A stretch of DNA of 64,000 nucleotides from Hevea brasiliensis (GCF_030052815.1 NC_079501.1:42837593-42901592), one strand, 5' to 3'. Numbered from the stretch's first letter, positions 1-11,030 are shown. Numbers and translations: made by a program. The notes: generated by a model from the sequence alone, not told the origin.

Positions 1-170
1 ATTTTTAAAAATTCAAATTTGAATATTATTCAAACAACTTTAAAAAAATCATATTTAAATATGATTCAAACAACTTGAAAAATTCATATTTAAATCACAT
101 TCAAATAACTTTTAAAATTCAGATTTGAATTACATTCAAATAATTTTTTAAAATTCTGATTTGAATCAAA
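1..170 (-). repeat. Tandem repeat in the copia leader (~35-bp unit)
   Basis: Several imperfect copies of a unit built from GAATTTTTAAA, GTTTGAATGTGATT and CAAATCT (read on the minus strand) stand head to tail. The same array lies in the copia-2 leader at 53030-53350. It probably continues to the left of the window. Confidence 0.85.
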
Positions 171-421
171 ATTTAATTGTGTGATTAAAACTACTAATTA
201 AACACTTTAATTAGTCATAGGATAGGCCTTAGATCATACAATAATTGCAGAATTAAAAAGCCAAACCTTGCACCACCCATGAAACCCAAACCATGCGCAC
301 CATGTTGGAGTTCATCAAGCATGCCGCCACACATCCATTGCAACCAGCAATGGATAAATCATCTCATGATCAAAACACACAATTAAATCATATAATCAAC
401 AATCTAAATGGCAAATATAGT

Positions 422-437
422 GGTTCTGATACCAATT
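422..437 (-). promoter_or_regulatory. Primer binding site of copia-3
   Basis: On the minus strand, AATTGGTATCAGAACC follows the LTR end by two or three bases. TGGTATCAGA is the standard complement of the 3' end of plant initiator tRNA-Met used by most plant LTR retrotransposons. This fixes the LTR as the 5' one and the orientation as minus. Confidence 0.85.
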
Positions 438-439
438 GG

Positions 440-2547
440 TGGAGCGAAAGCATGAAAAACACAAGTTTATACCATTGAATTCAAAAATTTTCACCTAGGG
501 TCACATGCATAATGCTGGATTTATTTTTATCTATTTGATTTCAATGATAAACAACATATTAAATCTCTTTTAATATGTTTTTGGATCTGTATTTACCATT
601 TAAGATTTTAGAATTAATTAGATTAATTTTAGAACCCTAGATTAGATCAAGAATAAATATACGAACCTCTCGATGCACTGCAGCGTATTTATGCCTTTGG
701 GATGCGTCTTTAGGACATCAAATGTTGTCCCTTTAGCTTGTCCACACCAAGTTCACCTATGGCAGCCCTTGAATAGCTTCTAAAGCTTTTTCTAGTAATT
801 GGAAAATCAAGTTTTTCCTTTTAAGAGATTAAAGATATAAATAGGACACTAGAAACTATTTCTAGTATTTTAATTCAAGAGATTGTTTGCTAATCTCTTG
901 GAATAGATGAGAGAAGAAGATGAAGAGAAGGGAGAGCCTCTTGGGTGGCGGCACCAAAGAAAATAGCTGCTGGTTATGTTGTTTTCTTTTCATAACAACA
1001 CCTATATAGGTAGGTCAACACATAAAACCCTTGCCATATGTCACCCTCTGATTGGTTCTAGGTTTAATTAACCCAATCACATTGTGCCAAGTGTCAAACC
1101 TATATTTAATCTTAATTTTAATCATCTTACATGATTAAAAGACATTTGTCAAGCTTATGTATAGTGCCATGTGTCACCATCTCATGGTGCCACATGTCAC
1201 CCTGTGAAATGACCAAAATGCCCTTGTGTCTTTATTTTGAGTTCTCAACCCAAAATAATTATTTCTCTTCTTCTAATCAATTTATATCAAATATAAATCA
1301 ATTAATTAATCTTTATTAATTAATTTCTCATTAATTAAATTCATATTTAAACATTTTAAATATATATTTAACTTATACTATACATCCAATAATCTAGATT
1401 TGGTTTCAAGACATGCTAGGGACATTGCAATCTAATTGCAAACCAAACCTATTTAATTAATCAATTAAACTCTTTAATTAATTAATTAATTAAATCATAT
1501 TTAACTTGGTGATTACTTATGTATGTGTGTGACTTACTAGGCTCATCGCTAATTGACAATGAGATATGATATCAACTCTTAATATCATTAGAACTCTTTC
1601 TTACCATAAATGATTTCTCTAAACCATTTTATGCACCTCATAGACCATGGTTAACACCTAGCATAGCATGCCATGGCCACCCATTCAGTAATAAGGTTTA
1701 CCTTAAATGAACCTATAATCATATGTTACCATGCACTAGAATCTCTTTGTTATAAAATCTCAACCTAAGCTGGAGTCATGGTTTATATCAAACCCCATTT
1801 GCTATGAATATTATATTCTCTTTTAATTCCAGTTCTTGATTAAAAGATTTTCTCATCCGAAACTCTTTCTGAATAAATCTATCTGTCCTGGCCAGGAACT
1901 TGAAACATCAAGAACAATTAAATGAACATAGGATTTTATCTCTATTTACTTAGAGGAACAGATTCCATCTTGATCAACACCTACCTCCATATATAACTAG
2001 TAGGAGTGAACACATGCCCATATACCCATACACAGTACAAGTATGAAAGCAGTATCAAACGCAAGCCACCTATATACAAGATAACTATGCTATCTCAGGT
2101 CTAAAGATTATATGCATTGATATGATTTATGACAATGCATTGACAAGAGTAAACTCTATGTGCTTGTCATAAGTGTTACTGGTTCGGCCTACTTATCATG
2201 TATAAGTGCCTATCATGTTTGTTATATGGCATGAGACTCACCATTCCATCTTATTTATATCCCATATAAATAACTTGGGAACAAACATGAATACAATCTT
2301 TCTAGATAAGTCATATCCTTATTGTGAAGTATCCTCAATTGTGAACCTATTTATGATACTTTGTGCTAAAAATACTGTCACTCATATTCTTAACAACTTA
2401 AGAATAGAATTTCTAACAAAATATCAATGGACCTTTTCTATTACACATAAATATATTATGTAAACCGAAAAGTGGAAATACCTTTTATTAATAAAAATAT
2501 GTACAAGATACATACTAAATGATATGCTCTAGGGCATACTACTAACA
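440..2547 (-). repeat. 5' LTR of copia-3 (2108 bp)
   Basis: It begins (minus strand) TGTTAGTAGTATGCCCTAGA and ends near TTTCGCTCCA before the primer site. It aligns along its length with the LTRs at 35381-37490, 50618-52753 and 57976-60061. A TATATAG promoter-like site is near 1002-1008. Several CACATG/CATGTG-containing motifs lie just upstream of it. No long ORF is conserved in it. The short ORFs here are chance. Confidence 0.92.
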
Positions 2548-3446
2548 ATTCTGCCCTTATATAACAATAAGCCCTCATCATTTACTGATAATTCTAGTTT
2601 CTTGCCATCCCGAGCCTCTTCCATCAACTTTACATACTTATCATCCTTCTGTACAACTGCTTTAATTTGTTCTGCCAGCATTGGCTTCACTTGCCAAGTA
2701 GCTACCATCCAACCATCTTTATTAATCTCCAAATTAGCATGCAATGCCCTTAACTCATGCACCATGGACAATGGAGAAACCCTTAAACCAGCCATAGTTT
2801 TGTGACTTAAACCATCAGCTACAACATTTGCCTTTCCAGGCTGATAGTCTATCAAACAATCATAATCTTTTATCAGCTCTAACCATCTACTCTGTCTCAA
2901 ATTTAACTCCTTTTGTGTGTCTAAGTACTTCAAATTTTCATGATCTGTGTATATATAACATCTCTCCCCATACAAGTAATGTCTCCAGTTCTTCAAGGCA
3001 AAGACAATGGCTGCCAGCTCCAAGTCATGCATAGGATAATTCCTCTCATGCGGTTTAAGTTGGCGTGAAGCATAGGCAATGACATTCCTATCTTGCATCA
3101 ACACACAGCCCAATCCATTATGAGAAGCATCACTGTATATGGTATACTCCTTACCCAAAGTGGGCATGGTTAAGACTGGAGCTTCAATTAAACGCCTCTT
3201 TAACTCATCAAAACTTTCTTGGCACTGATCAATCCACTAAAATTTTACATCTTTCCTAAGTAGCTTGGTCAGTGGAGATGCTAGCATGGAGAATCCCTTC
3301 ACAAACTTTTGGTAATACCCGGCTAAACTAAGGAAACTTTGAACTTTCGTGACATTTTTAGGTGGCTTCCAATTAAGAATGGCTTTTTTATTTTGCTAGG
3401 ATCCACCTGGATACCTTCTGCAGATACAATATGCCCCAAAAATGAA
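2548..3446 (-). pseudogene. Gypsy pol remnant: C-terminal RT and RNase H
   Basis: Reading on the minus strand from 3445, the frame gives SFLGHIVSAEG, then [21 protein letters not shown] (RT thumb/connection). RNase H follows: [33 protein letters not shown] and the C-terminal [14 protein letters not shown]. One TAG interrupts KF*W at 3239-3237. The same stop is found in the plus-strand G1 copy at 44037. The fingers and palm of RT are missing upstream, and the frame ends abruptly at 2548 where copia-3 is inserted. It is the remnant of a Tekay/Del-like element, not a functional gene. Confidence 0.92.
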
Positions 3447-4640
3447 TGACCATTGTGGTCGTATTAGAATTACTTATCTAATCCACATGGATACCTATGT
3501 GCCATTTTACATCATCTTGTTTGCATTTACTTAACTTATTTCTTACTTGATAGAATAGTTCGGGATATCGTTATGCGTCTTAAATAGGTTATTTGTCCTG
3601 GTGGCAATCCTCAACTAATGTCTCTACCTTTGTTATAACTTAAAGGGATATTATCCCCATACTAGCTACTTCAACTTGAAATAGGGATAACAGAGGTTAC
3701 CTTTATCCTATGCTTTTGAGCTCCATGGCTGGGCTCTTAACACTGTCCCAAGTTAACTTACTCTAAAGTTTGCACTTTTATGTGTTTATACTACAATAAT
3801 TATTTTATTCCTCTATCTTAGTTTCTTCCTTGACTCGACTGTTGAGTCAAAATTTAGCACCTCTTGTCATCCCTAAGAAATCTGCTATACTTAAATATTA
3901 TTTTGATTTGGTCCTCTGACCATTTTAGTTAATGCTCTTACTAATATTTATAACATTTCAATTTTCTTTGTTACATTTAAACCAACTATTCAAATTTTCA
4001 CTTCCACAACTCTTTTATCTATCAATTTTCTATAACTTATTTTGCACTGATGTGCAATCATTACTTCCTTATGTACTGAACTATAACCTTTCGATATTCT
4101 AACTTTAGAGTTTTAAATCCCGGGTTAGAATTTTCAAACTCCCTTCCAATAATAAAATTCTATCCTGGCAGAACTCTACCAAAACAGATGCCGTTTGTAA
4201 CTATTCTTATCTTGGTGTACTATCGGGTAGTACGTAGCTCTACACAATAATCCTAAGTCGATACTATAATCTGCAGCTTACAGTACAAATATTAAGAATA
4301 TTGCATAGTTTCTACCATACATTCTAATAGATCAAACTTTCCTATATTTTATCCCTTTTGAATCCATATCTTATTCTTATTATGGTACTCACTAATATCT
4401 ATCGGTGATAATTCCTTTGTCCTCATTTAGGACAGTTATATTATTATAGTTCACTTTTAGGTCTTTTTACCTTGCACTAAACCGGTACACTAATTAACTT
4501 TATAATTTATGGTGTATTAGAAAATACTTTTCACTGATAAACTCTTTCAAAATTAATATTAATCACACTTATTATTATAATTTTTATCCTAAAGGACTAG
4601 TCATTAATACATCAAAATTTAGGGATAAGTTAATAATTTA
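3447..4640 (-). other. Non-coding gypsy internal sequence with a protease remnant
   Basis: On the minus strand from about 4620 there is a short protease-like piece (FD.L.TSPLG region). It passes directly into non-coding sequence that matches the region before the polypurine tract of G2 (13550-14230), for example around TAGTACACCAAGAT and GGCATCTGTTTTGGTA. The match fades near 3920. From 3450 to 3920 I recognise nothing. The order here (LTR, protease scrap, 3' untranslated part, then RT/RNase H) is not that of an intact element, so the locus is rearranged. Confidence 0.7.
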
Positions 4641-7436
4641 TTCCAAGAACCTTTCTTTAGGTTCAGCTTTAATATCTTGTCTTGCATATCAAATTGAGTA
4701 ATTTTTGGCTACTGTTTGGCCACACTTCCTCAATAGGAGTTGTTCCTCTATGTCTTGCCTTTATTTTCCTTTTTGAATCATGCCATTTGGATTTATATAA
4801 CTCAAGTTATGGTCAAATTATCATAACTAGGTCAATTCTGGATTTTGGTTCCCTTAATTAGGCAATTTTGATGTTGAACTTAACCAATTTATTTGGATAG
4901 CTTATAGTGACATTGAGGCCTAGTGTGCTTCATAGGATTTGTTGCCCTACTTCTTATGGTCACTCAGAATTTCTAATTGTAATTTTTCAAGTCTTGTAGA
5001 ATTTATTATAACCATATTATTGGACTAGACTTAAATGTCTTATACTAACATAATCCTCAATTAGGTCAGTAACTTTGACCTATAATTTAAGCTTCTTACA
5101 TTCATAAGTTAAGGAAGATGTCTAAAACAAAGTTAAATATTTCCAGAATGTTATGGCTCATTTCAATTGAAGATTTCTAGTGGGAGATATGCTTTAAAAA
5201 CTATGTTGGAGTCAATGGTTACCTATGCACATTTACAAAATTTATGCACTAACTTAGCCTAGCCAATTGACCTATTTCTCTTGATTTCTGGGTTCTGGTC
5301 AAAATACCAATCTTGTAGGTCTATGTCTTATTAAAATTTTAGCACTAGTTTCAGGGCATTTGAAGTTCTATGGACCAAGTTATGGCTTCTTTTCCATAAC
5401 TGGTCAAGTTGCCTAGATAAAAGCAATTCTGGGCTGTTTTGGTACTGGATAGTTTTGATGTCTCAAATTGTGCAAGCAATTTGACTTGGTTAATGGCATT
5501 TCTGGGCTTTGTGTTCTTCACAAAAGTTGTAGCCCTATGTCTAAACTGTCCAATGGTATAAATTTCAAGTCATTTGGACCTGTCTATAGTGAATATGACC
5601 AAATGAATGGACACTGTTTATTTGGTCAAAATTCTGGGTTTACATTTTGGCAATCTGGATTAGGTCAGATTTAGGTTATTTTTTAGGCATAATTTTAGCA
5701 AAATTTCTACATGAAAATTGGTCCATTTTAGGTTTAGTCTTACCTCTAATTGACCTCATACCAATTGGGATTACACATTTTCACTTATGGCTTAAAACAT
5801 ATACTGCCATCAATAAGCACTCAACCTGCAAGGAAATTACACTCCCAATATTCTTTTCTCCATCTCCCAAACTTCAAATTTGCATTCATGGCACTTCTAT
5901 TATCATCAAGCATCTCAATACAATCAATTTCTAATAGTTTACATAAGTCTTTAATAGTTAATTCAAAACCCTAGTTCAATTGGTCAAAATCAACACCACA
6001 CACATGAAAATAATATGCTAGTATATGTAACTTCAACTATCAACATCTAATTCACTTCCACATATCCATGAACACCATTAATCATCATTTAATTCATGAA
6101 ATTAACCATCTCCTAAGTTCCTTAAGGCTGCCAAATTGGGCAGTTTCACAAGTCTCTCATAATTTGTTCAAAACCCTAATTCTAATGGTCAAAGTCAATA
6201 ATATATATGCAAGTAAATTTTAATACTCTTAATCACCTTACTTAACATCACTAATCACCCTTTTCCATGTACAATTTAATCAATATCCATGCTTATCAAG
6301 CCTACCCAAAATTCAACAATTATGCAAGCCTTACCAAATTCAGGCAATTACACACTAAATCTCTAAATTAAAATCAAAACCCTAACTCAATTTGTCAAAC
6401 CTCAAACTTACAATACAATTAATTTCTAAAATATATAATTACTTTAATCCACATCACAAATCCTCACTTACATACATGAATTAACCAAATTCTCATGGAA
6501 ATCAAGACAGCCCAAAATGAGGCAATTAAACAAGTCTTCAATAATTGTTTCAAACCCCAATTCAAATTAGTCAACCTCAAACATGCACATACCATTAAAT
6601 TCTAATACATGTAACTACTTAATCAACCTCACTAATCATCAATTACATGCAAAAATCTATCAAACTCCTAAGCTTTTCAAGGCTGCTGAATTCATAGCTC
6701 CCCAAATACTCATCAATTTCCTCAATTTTTCTTAGCAAATTAACTCATCCAAAGCTCTAAACAAGAATTAATGAAGGGAAATGGGAAGATTAAGCACTAA
6801 CCTTTTCTTGAGCTTGTTAAAACTTCACCAAATCCTTTTCTTTTTGCTGCCTATATCCTTCCCAAGATGTGTGGACAAAGTTTAGTGAAGGAAGTTGCAA
6901 GAATCATGGATTGAACATGGTGGATTGGAGCTTTGCATGGTGGCCAGCCATGGTGGATTTGGGGAGGATTTGAATTCGGCCAAGAGAAAATTATAAGGAA
7001 GAAGAAGATACTTAGGGGAGCATTTGTCCTCTAATTGCCTTATATAGTCTCACTAATTGTAATTAATTAGTAAAATAATCAAACTTTTAATTATTCTAAA
7101 TTATACCCCTCATTTTTCCTTAATTGCATTTCCTATATAATTTAATTTTTCATGTGATTTTCAAAATTTAATACTACTCATTTTTAATGGAAATTTAGGT
7201 TAAAAGTCAACTCTAGATGTCAAATAACCAAAATGCCCCTCTTCAGGTTGTATTTCAAATTTTTCAGTAATACCGATTAAATTCCGAATTCGTCGGTTCC
7301 TTTAATTTTTATTTTTATCTGTATCGATTCACAATTTTTTTTTTGACATTTCCAATGTCATTTGTACTTGAATAAACCTTTAATTTGTTCTCGAAAATTA
7401 TTTTCTAGGGTTTCCTGTGGTCATAGGGTCGGGAAT
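4641..7436 (-). repeat. LTR-H: truncated gypsy LTR, first segment
   Basis: Minus-strand gypsy LTR whose start lies at 18777. G2 splits it between 7436 and 18533. It carries family landmarks in the expected order: the GGGGCATTTTGGTTATTTGAC block near 7224-7245, the paired CCAATTGG-like motif near 5743-5769, and the degenerate 'ccataactcactcaaaac..gacctgaaa' repeats at 4700-5650. The 3' part of the LTR (hairpins, TACAGAGGGG end) is missing. The match to other LTRs (39130-39200) stops at about 4640, where the protease scrap begins. Confidence 0.85.
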
Positions 7437-7610
7437 TGTAACACCCCTATGTTCGGTAGTGCGTTCTACTGTTCCTATGACCAGTGTTGTCCGGATAGCT
7501 AGGATGCCTAGAACTATACTTAGATATGACTGAGGAGACATAAAATAATGAAATACAAGAAAAGAAAATACAAGAAAAACAAAGGAAAAATAATAACAAT
7601 GAAATGTAAC

Positions 7611-7670
7611 CAAGTTAAACGAGCTGAGAACCTTAGTGATGGGTGAACGCACCGGGAAGTCGCGGCGTGG
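7611..7670 (+). promoter_or_regulatory. 5S rRNA-like module in the LTR (box A and box C resemblance)
   Basis: CAAGTTAAACGAGC, then GTGATGGGTGAACGC and ACCGGGAAGTCGCGGCGTGG. These resemble, in the same order and strand, the plant 5S rRNA box A (AAGTTAAGCGTGC) and box C (GGATGGGTGACC then CTGGGAAGTCC). The spacing is about 7 nt shorter than in 5S. Further copies: 14652-14712, 19391-19450, 20219-20280, 21678-21737, 31280-31333 (plus strand) and 18543-18600, 34661-34712, 42980-43030, 61911-61970 (minus strand). LTR-B keeps the closest box A (AAGTTAAGCGAGCC). Function as a pol III promoter is not shown. Confidence 0.6.
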
Positions 7671-7801
7671 ACCGTTGACTAGCCCTGGACTGCGGGGAAC
7701 CCTGAAAAAATATTTTTAGGAATTAAATAAATGTCTATTGAAGTATAAATACCATTAGAAATATCAAAGAAAAATAAATTAATTAGTACAAAGAAAAGTG
7801 A

Positions 7802-8020
7802 TACCTCTATCTCTCTCAATCAATTTGTTTTTGCACAGTGGTTCAACTATGATGGAATCTTCTTTCTCATTATTAGAATGATGAATAAATAGAGATGAAG
7901 AAAAGATCTACACACATTTTTTTTTTTGGAGAGAGGGCTTATGATAGTGTTCAAGAGAGTCTTATGGAATGCGTTAGAACAAAAAAGGAGGGTATCTATT
8001 ATATATATGTATTGATAGAT
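7802..8020. mobile_element. 219-bp insertion in the G2 5' LTR, unclassified (SINE- or MITE-like)
   Basis: AAAGAAAAGTGA stands at 7790-7801 and again at 8021-8032. The 219 bp between are absent from the G2 3' LTR (near 14830) and from LTR-B (near 21860), where the sequence runs straight through one copy. This is what an insertion with a 12-bp target duplication leaves. I found no clear terminal inverted repeats and no convincing pol III boxes, so the class is open. Confidence 0.75.
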
Positions 8021-9816
8021 AAAGAAAAGTGAGAAATCGAGAAAACGATAAAACTCGGTGTTACCGAAAAATCGGGAATGCAACCCGAACAGGGGCATTG
8101 TGGCCATTTGACACCCCGAGTTGTCTTTTGACCTAAATTTCCATTAAAAATACATGATATTACACTTGGAAAATGTCATGAAAAATTAAATTGGTGGTAC
8201 CTAATGTAAATAGCAAAAATTGAGAGTTAAATGAAGGAAAATGAAACTTTAGATTAAATTAATATTAAATCTTATATAGTGCTCCACTAACTCACATAAG
8301 TGGACCACTTACTCTTCATTTAGGACAGCAGATTCATCTTCTTCTTTAACCTCTCAAATTCAGCCGAAAATGGAGGAATGAAGAACTCCATGGCTGCATG
8401 GTTTTGGAGCTCCATGCAAGCTTGATCCAAGCCTCCTTCCTTGCACTTTCCTTCATTAAAAGTTGTCCATACACCTTGGGCAGTAGATAGGCAGCAAGAA
8501 GACCAAGTTTTGACGAAATTTTGAAGAGTTTCCAAAGTAGTAAGTATGTGTTTTTTATTATTGCTTCATTAAATTTTGTGAGGATGTTATGGGTACTTGA
8601 ATTGTGGAGAGATTTTTAAGGTTTGATGTTCTAAGGGAGATGTTTATTTTTGGCAGCCATGGAAACTCCATAAGAACAGTTTATCCTTGCTTGTAAATGG
8701 TAGATTAAAGGGTTGATTAAGTGTTTATGTGTGTAGGAATAAATTGAGTGATGTATATTAGATGTATATGCGAATGTACACTTAACTTTGGAAGCTTGGA
8801 AAGCAAATTGATGAAGACTACAAATTCTGCAACTTGAAGTGTGAACCCAAAATATGTATTTCATGGCTTGGTTTATGGAATTATATGATTGAATTATGGT
8901 GCTTGTTATGGCAGCTTGTACATGTGTTCAAGAGTTTGAGTTTGGACATGTAAATGAGCTAGGTTACGTGATTGAATTGTTTGTAATTTGAACTTGGTAA
9001 ATTCTGTACTATAAGGTGCATATTGAGTGTGGTTATAAGCTGCATAAATAACCAAAAATGTGTTGTGAAATGTGCCTAGGTTATGGTACAAAACAAAAAC
9101 GGCATGAATGTGTAAATTGGTAAGTGTTAAATGCATCCTTTGATGAGTGATGGACAATGTGCAATAGGGCAGTGTGTGTTTTGGCCTAGAACCTTAAGTG
9201 TGTGGCTCCAATTGGTATGAAACCAATTGGAGGTGAAACTAGGCACAAAAAGTGCCAACTTTCATGAAGGAAGCTTACCAAAATTCTACTTGGAAGGTAA
9301 CTTGAAAAATGACCAAATCCGGATTAGTGCATTTAAGGCTTGAAAATTGACCATTTGGGCAGTAGTTAGTGTTTTGCCCATAACTCACTCAAAACAGGTC
9401 CAATTGACCTGAAAGTTTTACCATGAATAGTTGAGACATATATCTATAAGTCTTATGAAGACACCAAAGCCCAGAAATGAACATAAGCAAGTCAAATAGC
9501 TTGCACAATTTTGGGTCCAAAAACTGGCCGAACCTAAAATGACCTAAAATGACCTAAAGTAACCAATTTTGATGCATTTTGACCAGCAATAGCAAAATGA
9601 CCATAACTTGGTCTAGTAAACTCAGAATGACCTAAAATTTTGCCCCACGTGCAATAAGACATAGCTCTACAAGTTTGTAGTTTTGACCGAAACCCAAAAA
9701 CTGAGGGAACTAGGTCATCCGGTTAGGTCAAATTAGTATACCGGAATCCGACAAATTGCACTAAAGTGCACTATACATGGAAATGAATTGGGTAACATGT
9801 ACCAACACTAAAAGGC

Positions 9817-9823
9817 TATAAAA
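9817..9823 (+). promoter_or_regulatory. Candidate TATA box of the G2 LTR
   Basis: TATAAAA in the context AAAGGCTATAAAATGTGAC, about 2.4 kb into the LTR. The same site is at 16628-16634 in the 3' LTR and is mutated in LTR-B (GACTATCGAATG near 23655). It is the best TATA match ahead of the 3' part of the LTR. Transcription from it is inferred only. Confidence 0.45.
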
Positions 9824-10842
9824 TGTGACATTTTGGTAACATTGAAACCTAATTCTCCTAGACTACATCGAGGGTCGACATCTTAGGTTGACTAAGGAAA
9901 TAATAGAATTCGATAAATTAATTATTGAACCTTATTCTTAGAGAGAGTTTAAATGAGTACTGAAACACTTCAAATTGTGTATTTCAGTTAGCAAAGACTC
10001 AGGGAAAGGGAAGGAAACATGAGTTAGAGCCAAGAGATAGTTATCAGAGGTTTGTGCACAATAGTTATTTCTTTTGAATTTTTCACTTGAAATAAATTAT
10101 AATTATTTGTATGTTATTATTTTAAATTGTGTTTGTGCACAATAGTTATTTCTTTTGAATTTTTCATTTGAAATAAATTATGATTATTTGTATGTTATTG
10201 TTCTAAATTGTGTTTGTGCGCAATATTTATTTCTTTTAAAATTTTCAAGTGAAAAAAATTATGATTATTTGTATGTTATTGTTTTAAATTGTGTTTGTGA
10301 ACAATAATTTTGACTTTTCATTTTCTACTTAAAAATTTAATTAAACATTATAGTTTTAAATTGTATCCGTGCACAATACTTTTATATTCACTGCTTTTAC
10401 TAGCAAATTTATTTGGAGAAATGAGTTATGAATAATTTTTTATTGTTTTGGTTTTGGGAATATTATTTGGAAATTATTGTGTTGCCTACTTTGTAAATGG
10501 AAATTTTGAGATAAATTGTGTTTAGTGGTATCGGAAAAAAGTAGGGACGGCGATACATAATGCCTACAATTCTTGGGAACTCTCACGCGTGAACCCAGGA
10601 GCTTGCAGGGATAGTGATATGTAACGCCTGCAAGTGCTCTGGTAAGTACACTATATTCGTCCTCTATTTATGGGGTGAGAATGACTATATTCCTCCCTCT
10701 TTGACTTGTCAGTCTGAGGTGAGTGTGGATGAGTGCTCATTATCTAGCTAGCTTCCTCCCTCATTGATTTCGATTATTGGGGTGAGTATGTCTTGTCGTG
10801 GTGTACAACACGGTATGTGTGGAAAAATTGTTTCATGGCCTA

Positions 10843-11030
10843 AATTGTGTTATCGATTGGCAACATTGTATTCTTTAGTTGTTTGATCAAATTGTGTTAT
10901 TGATGGGTAAAACTGTGTTATTTAGTTATTTGATCAAATTGTGTTATTGATTGGTAAAACTGTGTTATTCAGTTATTTGATCAAATTGTGTTATTGATTG
11001 GCAAAACTGTGTTACTCAGTTATTTGGTTA
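10843..11030 (+). repeat. 47-bp tandem repeat, four units (G2 5' LTR)
   Basis: Four head-to-tail copies of a 47-bp unit beginning AATTGTGTTATTGATTGG and ending GTTATTTGATCA. The 3' LTR of the same element has five units (17528-17762), LTR-B six (24402-24683), and LTR-A only one (about 29535-29588). Confidence 0.9.

Larger units (their letters stand above)
1..2547 (-). mobile_element. Copia-3: 5' end of a Ty1/copia element, minus strand, running off the left edge
   Basis: On the minus strand this holds a complete 5' LTR (2547 down to 440), a tRNA-iMet type primer binding site (437-422) and the first ~420 bp of untranslated leader. No coding part is in the window. The LTR and leader match copia-2 at 50618-53350, so this is the same family. 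The element interrupts a minus-strand gypsy RNase H reading frame exactly at 2547/2548. The far LTR lies outside the window, so the target-site duplication cannot be checked. Confidence 0.9.

Noticed and set aside
7398..7652. Recurrent hydrophobic ~80-residue minus-strand ORFs at gypsy LTR starts (7398, 14458, 21468)
   Set aside because: They are antisense readings of the conserved LTR start and the A-rich stretch after it (read as Phe/Leu/Ser). They look membrane-like only because of base composition.
7611..7670. A genuine 5S rRNA gene
   Set aside because: Only the control-region part resembles 5S. The 5' half and the exact spacing are missing and the sequence lies in an LTR, so it is reported as a 5S-like module.
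7802..8020. Calling the 219-bp insertion a SINE or a MITE
   Set aside because: No convincing box A/B, no 3' tail next to the duplication, and no clear terminal inverted repeats. The class is left open.
8320..8535. A 71-residue minus-strand ORF, nearly identical at 15130-15345
   Set aside because: It is repeated only because both are the same part of the two G2 LTRs. The equivalent part of LTR-B does not keep the frame as such, and no known domain is visible.
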